This document shows, one piece after another, positions 55,556 to 64,000 of a DNA stretch of 64,000 nucleotides. Both the position numbers and the translations under genes were made by a program. How positions within the stretch are numbered: the first letter of the stretch is position 1; the number at the start of each line of letters is the position of its first letter. The notes under the pieces were generated by a model that ran no database searches, was not told the origin of the DNA, and saw only the letters and a program-made list of their open reading frames with translations. Source of the DNA: Sceloporus undulatus (Eukaryota > Chordata > Lepidosauria > Squamata > Phrynosomatidae); the NCBI RefSeq assembly GCF_019175285.1, contig NC_056526.1, forward strand, positions 7,568,964 to 7,632,963. Direction: 5' to 3'.

Positions 55556-56044
55556 GTGGGTAATAAGCAACAGAGTGAGAACTATGCGGAGCCACCTGTG
55601 ACATCATGGGAAACTACGGCACCTTTAGTAGAAAAAGAGGAGTTTGGAAATCCAAAGGAACTGAAAAGAAAAAGGGGAAACCAAATGAAAAATGAGAAGA
55701 GCAACTCTGCTTTTCAGGGTTCTGAACATTCTGAATATCTGACTTCATGCTCAGATCAAGTAGAGTATCTTGTCTATGGGAGAATATCCAAATGTTACAC
55801 ACAATTAAACATACACTTCAGCATTCCCATGGAGGAGAGACCATTCAAATGCATGGAATGTGGAAAGACCTTCTCTCATAGTTGTAATTTATGTTCACAT
55901 CAAAGAACCCACACAGAAGACCATATAAATGCATGGAATGCAGGAAAAGGTTCAGTGAGAGTGGAAATCTACGTTCACATGAAAGATCCCACACAGGATA
56001 AAAACTATATATATGCATGGAATGAGGGAAGAGCTTCAGCGAGA
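55556..56044 (+). pseudogene. C2H2 zinc-finger gene remnant
   Basis: The plus-strand frame holds one complete finger, ERPFKCMECGKTFSHSCNLCSH then QRTHTE, with the Cys2-His2 pattern. In another frame follows a second finger-like block (PYKCMECRKRFSESGNL, RSHERSHTG) and the start of a third, so there is at least one frameshift after the first linker. The 90 residues before are lysine/glutamate-rich like the spacer exon of tandem zinc-finger genes. The 3' side is cut by a CR1 insertion. Dead exon fragment or retrocopy; not assigned to a named gene. Confidence 0.7.
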
Positions 56045-56160
56045 GTGTGGTGGAGTCTTCTTCTTTAAAGGTCTTTAAACAGAGGCTGGATGGCTGTCAG
56101 GCATGGCAGGGGGTTGGACTGGATGGCTTTGTGGTCTCTTTTAACTCTATTATTCTAGAA
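56045..56160 (+). repeat. CR1 3' tip inserted in the zinc-finger remnant
   Basis: gagtgtggtggagtcttctt, then cagaggctggatggctgtca and gggggttggactggatggct ending ctctattattctagaatc. Very short 5'-truncated copy. Confidence 0.8.
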
Positions 56161-57946
56161 TCACCACATCTCTACATGGACCGAGAGACAGAGTTTGAAA
56201 AAGTCAAGTTCTAACCAAGATGCTGCAATACCCAGTGTAGTGTAAGAGTTGTGAAGGAAAAATGCTGCTACAGCTCCCAATTCACTTCATCCCAGACTCA
56301 GTTTTGCTATGACAAACTACCCTCTCCTGGAACATCCAGTCAGTGGCTGGTGGAGAAAAAGGGATGGTGGTACTTCTGTGCTTCTCTCACAGCAGAAGAG
56401 AAGGAGCTTGAGACCCTCAGTGGATGATGTTACTGGTCTGCACTTGGCTACAGCGCACAGCCAGACACTTGTTTAGAGGCTCATGCTCTCCATCAACCAT
56501 GGAATAGCCATTCAGGAGGGTATCATAGCCAAACTGTGAGTCCAAGGGTGCACTTTGGTTGCTATGGATGAGAATACCCATCTCCTCAATGATAACAAAA
56601 CAATCATAGGCAGATGTAAAGTACACTTGCTTGTGTATGTCACTAACAAGAGACCAGCCTCTTGTTCATCAAGAATAGCATTGATGTGCTTTTAATGAAA
56701 CTCTGCTCTCCAGCTGAGTAAGGGCAAAAAGAAGAATCATTACAGTACAAAGAAGAAAAGGAAACATATTCACCATGGGCTGCTAAGTACCCATGAATAA
56801 CTGAAGATTCTCTTCTCCCATTATCTGATTAAAGATGTAAATTTCAGTGCTAGACTAACCAGAGTTTAGACACAAGTCTTTAGATATACATGCCTTATCT
56901 ACATCCCCTGAAGGGTACTACAGCCCCTCACATCCTGAGATCAAGATTACAATCCTTTCCACTGCACTACAAACAGGTCTAAACTGTAATTTCCTAAAGA
57001 GTATCCTAGCCAATAAATCAAATCATGAATATTGTTGTGATGCCCGCACCCTCACAATCAAGATATTAAGCGCAAGTTTCATTGGGCAACAGCACTATGA
57101 AGTCTAGCACCAGTTTTGATGTGCAAAGTATTTGCAAACCAGATGCTTATAAGATTTGGAGCAATGCAAGCTCTACTGACATAAACATGAAACGTCTTTA
57201 AAGCTCGACCTACATTAGGTTGCAATAAATTTGTTGCAAATAATTTCCTTAGCTAACCTGGTCCTAGGAATTACTTTTTGCAAGAAAAACACAAAAAGAT
57301 TCTTGTATATTCTGTGTGAGCCAAACACATTATCATATTTTATCAACTATTTTTTCACATATAAAGAACACATCTTCTTTAAAATTCAGTTTCCAAATAT
57401 TATTATGGAAATTGTTGTTAACTTTCACATTCCAGTATGAATACGTATAGCTTCACACAAAATATACATGTATTCTGATATTAAAACAGGACCTTCCTCT
57501 ATGCACCTTAACACAAGGCTGTGTTAATCAAACTGCTGATAGATAAAATGGATATATATATATCATTAAGAACAGAAATAAAGGTAAAGCACACATCCCA
57601 ACTGCAAGTGAATCTGGTTTATATTCTTCAGCTGAATACTGCTTAAGGCAGAATTATGTATTAGACTTACAGTTTCCTTGGTCTTCAGTATGCACATGCA
57701 TACAAGGTTAGTGCAAGCTGCATTTCAAAGAGGTATTAACTACACTCTCTAGAGTGGTGGGGTTAAAGGTTTGCTAGGCATACTCAACTGAACCTTGCTC
57801 TTCCCCTTTTCAAGTCCAATATTATCTGTGTAACACTAAGAAAATGTGAAACCATGACACAGATCAACACTTGTCACAGCTAACAACTTTCAAGTAATGA
57901 CAACCAGCTTTCACAATCAAATTTTATAAATTACATGACTGGATGG
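56161..57946. other. Gene-free stretch, nothing recognised
   Basis: Repeat-poor, AT-rich sequence with short frames only. Intron or 3' region of the presumed minus-strand gene. Confidence 0.35.
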
Positions 57947-58165
57947 ACTTGTTTTTCCCCACACTGCACAAGTCTAGGACTTTTATATCACTTTAAATAC
58001 CATAGGTTTATCTTATGGAAACCTGAGATATGTAGTTTGGTGGGGCACTCAAGCCCTGTGGCAGGGAAGTATAAATACCTCACAAAACTACAAATTCCAG
58101 AATACCATAGGACAGAACCATGCTAGTTAGTGGCATACAAGTGCTATAATTATGTGGTGTGCAAG
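57947..58165. repeat. Palindromic MITE, diverged
   Basis: Retains atcactttaaataccatagg, cctgagatatgtagtttggt and ctacaaattccagaatacca in the expected order and spacing. Confidence 0.6.
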
Positions 58166-58956
58166 AAACTGTAGACCTGCTTCCCAGTCCTAGAAAAGCT
58201 CCCTTTTACCCCAGAGGTGATTATCAACTAAAAACAAGGAGGATAAGAATTCATCCCCTTCTTCATGCATAATAAACTCCCAGTTGCACAAATAGGGATA
58301 ACAAAATTCTAGCTTATACCTGGCCCAGCTCTGGAGCAATCATGCCATACTCCTTTGAGGAAAGAAATATTCCACCATTTTAAAGAGAAACCCATCTTAT
58401 CAGGCAACCTCCTGTGACACAGAGCACCACAAACCTATTTGGTTAGTACCATTTATTCTACTGTACAATTTTTGCTAATGCAAGTTAGTTCCTATTACAT
58501 GCAAACAGTTATTGCTACTAAAGTTCTATTTATTAAGTCATCTTATGGCTTTATTTGCATTAGGGATTCTTCCCCCTACATACTGTGCTATTTTGCATTC
58601 CAGTTTCAGAGGTATTTTTCCATTGATTCACCCAAGCACTAAATCTACTTCTTTTAATGGTACAGATACATTTGTTCACCAAAAAACTTGGACAGAGTTC
58701 AGGTCCTCACAGCTCTTCTGTAAACAGCCCACCTTTCTAATTTACATGAGAGAATAGGCAGATACCTTTAAATGTGACACTAATTTCACAAGATCTCTCC
58801 TTCTGCAATGGTCTATTTATTTCCTTTTAATTTAATCCAATAAGCAACTCAAAAGCAGAAACACCCCTTCCCTCACCAAGGTGGCCATTTATAGAAAAGA
58901 CCAAGAAAAAAAATGCAGTATCCTCTTTAAGCTAAAAGTAGTGCTTTTGTGACATA
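58166..58956. other. Gene-free stretch, nothing recognised
   Basis: Short frames only; no motif. Confidence 0.35.
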
Positions 58957-59699
58957 TACTGTATTTACTCTACTATAAGATGACCTCATGTATAAGTCAA
59001 ATAGAAAGATTTTTGGAGCCAAAATTATGGATTTTGATATGTATGTAAGTAACAAACGATAGAAAGGGCGATGGAAAGGAGAACAATGCCAAAGAATTTA
59101 CCAAATTTCGGCATCTTAACGGTTTGTGCTCACCCTAAAAGATGAATGGATGGTTGGATGAATGAATGCTATGATAAATCATGGCAATGGGATGTATGGC
59201 AGAGGTGGCAAAGCACGGAAGGGGCTAAGGAAATGTGCACATGTTAAAATGAATGAAAAGGCAAAGAAAATGGCCACTATATTAGCAGAGATTATAGCCG
59301 TTAATTTTAATGTGATAACTTTGCCTGATTTATCCCAGAAAAGCTGATATACACAAATGTCTTATTCAAATTCTTCAAGGCCTAATTCTACTTGACACTC
59401 CTTAGAGAGGAAACGCGAAAGAACAACCACTGCTGCTATTTTCCTGCCCAGGGATTCAAAAAAAGATCAGAAATAGGACTGAGAGAGAGAGACAGTAGAG
59501 GGAGTCAGTGTTTCTTTTAGGTGCTCCTGGGATAGACTAAGCCCTTGCCTTTTGCCGCTCTTCTCAGAAAGGGATGGTTTCCTTTTCGATAGGAGTTTAA
59601 TTACAGTACTTACATTTACCCATGGATAAGGTGACTCAGGTTTTTGGGGGCCAATTTTTGGAGTAAAATTTCTAGACTTATACATGAGTATATACAGTA
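58957..59699. repeat. Long MITE with tactgtatttac termini
   Basis: Left end tactgtatttactctactat, right end tacatgagtatatacagta. Shares ggagccaaaattatggattt and ggtttttgggggccaatttt with 45823-46956. About 740 bp and not interrupted, so it shows the native element best; no transposase frame. Confidence 0.65.
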
Positions 59700-59894
59700 C
59701 TACAAATATGCACAAAATAAAACAGATCTACAAAGAACAAGATATATGCAAAGTGATTTGTCTGAATCTAAAAAAAATAATGCTAAGAAAGGAAACAGCC
59801 TAGATCATCAGTAACTACAGGACAAAAGTAATGGTATTTGGACTGCAAGAAATAAATGTCACCCAATGGTTCAAATTGTAAGGAAACACCTAAA

Positions 59895-59948
59895 ACTGCT
59901 TTCCTTGGTATCTATGTAAGCACTGCTTTCCTTGGTATCTATGTAAGC
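59895..59948. repeat. 27-bp perfect tandem duplication
   Basis: actgctttccttggtatcta then tgtaagc appears twice back to back without mismatch. Confidence 0.9.
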
Positions 59949-62900
59949 AGAAATGTAAGATCATTTGTTTTTAAGAACAGATATGACTAATCATTTAGCA
60001 TCTACCTTGAACAGAAGTAATGGCAAAACCATTTCTAATATTGCCCATTTTTCTCAAGATGCTACTCTTGAATAAGAGCTACACTGATGCCTCAACACAA
60101 GGATAGTTAAGGGTACATATGCAATCAGTTGCTAAGTAATTCAAAGTACACCAGGCCTCCTCAATGAGAAACACAGTCACATATTAAGGGAAAACTAGTT
60201 GATGGGAGAAACTAGCCATATACTAACAAGTCATCACTGAAACTTTAGAAATCTAGATGATCAGTTATTTTCCCCATTAATGGCAAATTTTTGCTCAGAG
60301 AGAAAGGGCTTTGTTCAGCACTGTGTTACTACCGTCTTGGTTTTACTTGCAGTTACTTTTAGGGTACCAAAAATGTAACTGGGTGCAGGAGGGTTGTTAC
60401 TGCTAAGCAACCCTCAACTCATAATGCTGTCTTTCTTCTACCATTGCCTAGAAAGGACACTGCATCTTTAAACCATGACCATAACTGTACCAGTTTATGA
60501 GTTACACCATCAGCACTATTAATTTGTCACTCTGAAATTGTTTTTTAAAAAAAGGTACTACTAGGCTCATGCACCGATCCTAAATGGCACTACAGTTTTG
60601 CTACAAAGCACTAATGCTTATGGAACTATACACATCTCAAAATGGAAGACATTGGTGATTTTGTTGTTCTCAAACAACTTGTAACATTTTGTCCACAAGT
60701 ATTAAAATATATTTATATGTATATATTATACTATTGCACACGCCCCGTATTTGTTTCATCTTTCATGTGGGAAAGATTTCCTGCCAATGAGGAGAAACAG
60801 ATGCAACTCAATATGTAAAATAAAAGATTAAGGCAGTATTTGCCTTTGCACAGTACTGTTAAGAATATGCTACCGTGTAAGTACTGCAGTAGGATTTCCT
60901 GGGCATGAACAGCTGGCTTGTCTTTCCAGGTTGACTTTAAATTCACTCCTCATGTAGCAGTATTCAGTTTATATGAGTACATAAATAGAAGGAATTTAAG
61001 AGGGCTAAGGGAAGAATTTATTCACTGGACTTTTGTGTGGCTGGCTCTTGCTTACATCTATTTTGACAATGTGAGAAATCCAAACAATATATGATGTCAT
61101 ATTCTTTGACAAATGAGGTGCAAGTAGCTAAGACATCAACAAAATTCCACAGACTAGTCAAACCATCACCATGTTAGATACTTTCTAAATTTTTAGTATC
61201 AGTTCTGAAGAAAACTGCTTAGAGTTCACTGAGACTTTAGGAACTTTATCCCAAATACTCATTGATTCAATAGATAGTCCTTCAGAACATTCTAAAAGGT
61301 TATACAGTTACTTTAAATTTGGAACTTCCATCTGACTTGAGATGACGTTATACTTTAAAGTCAATCTGAACAACAAGCTCACCAGCTGACCAGGCATTCA
61401 CAGGTTTGCTTATTTTCTGCAGCTACATATTTTTGCTAGCTTGACAGTTTTCTCTTCAACATTCCTTTTTAAAATCTGATTTTTCAATGAAGGAAAAAAG
61501 CAGAATAAAATCACTGTTAAGTATTTTCTGTGCCTCTATTTATCATACAGAATGACAACTGGTGACACCATACAAGTGGCATGCTCCTCTTATTCAAATT
61601 ATTTTTACAATCATGGAACAGGAAATCGGTTCTCCAACTGAGCATTACTGCTTTCCCTCATAGAAAATAATCCCTTTGCTAATTCTAAGCAGACCATCAA
61701 ATAGTATTTAAAGTTTGGTTAGCTGTAACTGACCATTATTATATGTCATCCTATTTTAAACACAAATTTAGGACTTTTGTTTAAAAAACAACAGTTGGCA
61801 TTCACATTTTAATAATCTAAGTAAGGTGCACTACAAGGGCTACAGGATCCAGCATAAGAAGGTATGTCTTCTCCCCACCCCCCACCCCAAGAAGCCACTC
61901 ACCCTGGCAAAGTGTGGTGAAAGATAACTATTAATCAATGCTGAAAGAAAATGTCCTGTATAAATCACACACAACAGAGAAAAATAATAGCCTGTAAACA
62001 TGTTAAAATTAGAGTGTCCTTCTTAACTGTGGATTATACCCACTAGGAAACTACTTAAGAAGCCCTTCCTGAGCACATCTACACTTTGTTCATCTATGTG
62101 GTGGGAAATAGTACATAACCTTTATACTCGCTGTTTTTCCCTTTGGGCAAGAGCTTGACTTGGAGAAAGATATTGCTCTATTTGCTGCTGAAATACCCCA
62201 GCATGCCTGGAATGGCACATAAGTCCCAGGGAACCTGGGCTTGCTTTTAAGTCCTCAAGGCTTCACCCCTGTGAGAAAGGACTTGCTAGAAAAGCAGCAA
62301 TTTACAGCAACATTTCACTTTTCCAGGCTTTAGGCAGATCAATACGTACAGGTTATTTTGTTTGTTCATTCTGATTTTAAAAGGAAGGATGCACTAAAAG
62401 ACAGTGGACAAAAATGACCATTATCGTATCAGCTGCCTAAATAAGAGACACCAAGAGGCTATGTGTAAACAGGCCCTTCAGGAGAATAATCCCTGCTAGT
62501 GGATTTTCCTAGCTTTTTATTTTCTTTTGACAAATTATTATTTAGAACACATATAATATCCTGATTATTCTGCTGGGATCTTTCATACATTAAGATCTGC
62601 TTGGTCAAAGGACATTATCAATTTGTCAAGTTTTCCAAATGCAATGTTGAGAGTAGGCAGTTCTCTAACTATGGTATTCTGAAGGGGGTTAACTATTAAG
62701 TCAGAACAGCCTTTCATCTTTCAATGTATGGACAAAAATTTGTAGAGTGCAAAAACAGTGAGCAACAAGCTGGCACAACTGACATCATTTCTATGAAATG
62801 TCAACTATACATTTTAATTGCTCCACAAGGGCAAGATTATTCCCCTCTCTCCACAATACAAGTTTCACATGTCAAATTTTATGTTAAGGAGCTGGAGCAG

Positions 62901-63518
62901 AAGAAGAGTGATGGTTCTTCATTTTCTCTTATGGTGACAAAGGAAGGACTTTTCTTCACCAGAAGTGCGTTCATGTAGAGCTTCACAATCAGCCTTCAAT
63001 TGAGGGGAAACGAAAGACCTGATAACAAACACAATGAACATAATGAATGTGAAATTAACTTCGCAGTAATATATACAAACATTTTATAAATATTTAATAC
63101 ATGTAATACAGAGGAAAATTTCTGAATGATGTTTCTGTTGTTCCAAACTATTTTCTAGCAAGTCTCAGCATTAACTGCAACAATTTATTCCCACCCCCTG
63201 ACTGGGTTAATTTTTAATTCCGAAATATATCAGAGGAAAAAAGTCTCTTTTTCCTCTCCTTTTTTATTTCCCCCCCTAAAATACCTTAAGTTACAGTGCA
63301 TCACTGAAATTACACTTTTGCATTCTTACGCTATAACTCTTTTAAAAAAAACTTTTGAAAGTCCTACTCAGATCCAAGAAATTGCTGAGAACCCCCCCCC
63401 ACCCCAAAGAATGGAATGGGTGGACACAATAAAACAAAACCTGAAGAACTCCAACATGTTATATCACGAGGACGCACACTTCTTCAGATCAATCTGTAAG
63501 AGTCCCATAAGTGCCATT
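59949..63518. other. Long repeat-poor stretch, no gene recognised
   Basis: About 3.6 kb of AT-rich sequence with few recognisable repeats and only short frames. The lack of young repeats would fit a constrained 3' untranslated region or regulatory intron, but nothing shows this directly. Confidence 0.35.
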
Positions 63519-63783
63519 TGTTAGGAAATGACATGTATGTGACCACAAGATAGAGCTGTGGTGGAACCTATTGCAGTTCTGGTGGCAGTTGACAGTTGAC
63601 ACTTGAATTATGGAATGTTGATGCTGCCAGTCCTTCTGAGGGAGAGTGTCAGGTATGACAGTTGGTGTAAAAGTAACTGCCTCTCTGTTTTGTGGTTATG
63701 GTTGTTTGGTTGACAAAGTAACTTATTTATTAAAGCCCTCGTGTAGAGTGAAGGCTTGAAGTGCTCTTGTCGTTATTTCTCAA
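63519..63783 (+). repeat. Possible LTR of a retroelement at the window edge
   Basis: Begins tgttaggaaatgacatg, contains gaccacaagatagagctgtg (a phrase typical of many LTR-element U3 regions) and a late ttatttattaaagcc signal, and ends near ttatttctca. The sequence beyond runs off the window without a recognisable domain. Family not determined. Confidence 0.3.
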
Positions 63784-64000
63784 GCCAGGAACTCGAGGCC
63801 ATTTGCAGTGGTGAAGGAACATTTTCCTTCTTGGCCTGAATACCGTTGCAGATATCTCTTCAGATTCCTTCTCCTTGGTATCCTATCGACATGGTTCAAC
63901 TCTGCAGGTGGTCGTGGTGGACACAGCGAGTCTTTCCACACCCCAACACCATTTAACACTTCTGGGAAAATCATTTTGCAGATGAATCTTAAGATATTGC

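Noticed and set aside
62724-62978. 84-codon plus-strand frame near the right edge
   Set aside because: No motif or splice context; lies in a region more likely to be antisense to a minus-strand untranslated region.

Overview
The window reads as vertebrate nuclear DNA, most likely from a squamate reptile and probably an iguanian lizard. The evidence is split genes with GT-AG introns, young and old CR1 LINE pieces, RTE/Bov-B-tailed SINEs (both tRNA-derived and 5S rRNA-derived), many palindromic DNA-transposon relics and long ATT, CA and TA microsatellites. The species call is an inference from repeat style. A 10-base N run at 40439-40448 is an assembly gap.

The protein-coding content is small. 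Two tandem plus-strand genes encode ENDOD1-like DNA/RNA non-specific endonucleases: the last coding exon of copy 1 (3540-4064, its first exon lying left of the window) and a complete two-exon copy 2 (13916-15938, 284 aa with a signal peptide). Further right, on the same strand, is a complete seven-coding-exon TRPM8 channel-associated factor gene (TCAF family, 38814-51074). Its exons join to exactly 917 codons including the stop (916 aa), with consistent intron phases, one GC-AG intron and an intact HELGH zinc-metallopeptidase-like motif. From about 52.73 kb rightwards, the sequence looks like the 3' untranslated end and flank of an unidentified minus-strand gene. No coding exon of that gene was found.

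The remainder is mobile DNA. At 5.43-7.23 kb is a CpG-rich fold-back element holding a TG-rich tandem array. At 9.73-12.06 kb is a 5'-truncated minus-strand CR1 whose reverse transcriptase reads in one frame with only two stops, lying inside another fold-back repeat. At 28.17-33.56 kb is a broken endogenous retrovirus on the minus strand with a 6-bp target duplication, a tRNA-Trp-type primer site and an alpharetrovirus-like transmembrane remnant. About a dozen copies of one 200-220 bp palindromic MITE, several Tigger/mariner-like MITEs, L2-like fragments, a degraded C2H2 zinc-finger piece at 55.56 kb and a possible LTR at the right edge complete the picture.

The two enzyme genes and the TCAF gene share a strand, but nothing in the sequence shows that they act together. 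No CRISPR array, operon or clearly new multi-gene system was seen. The most interesting items are the retroviral fossil, the altered nuclease motifs in the ENDOD1-like pair, and several unusual fold-back and SINE families.
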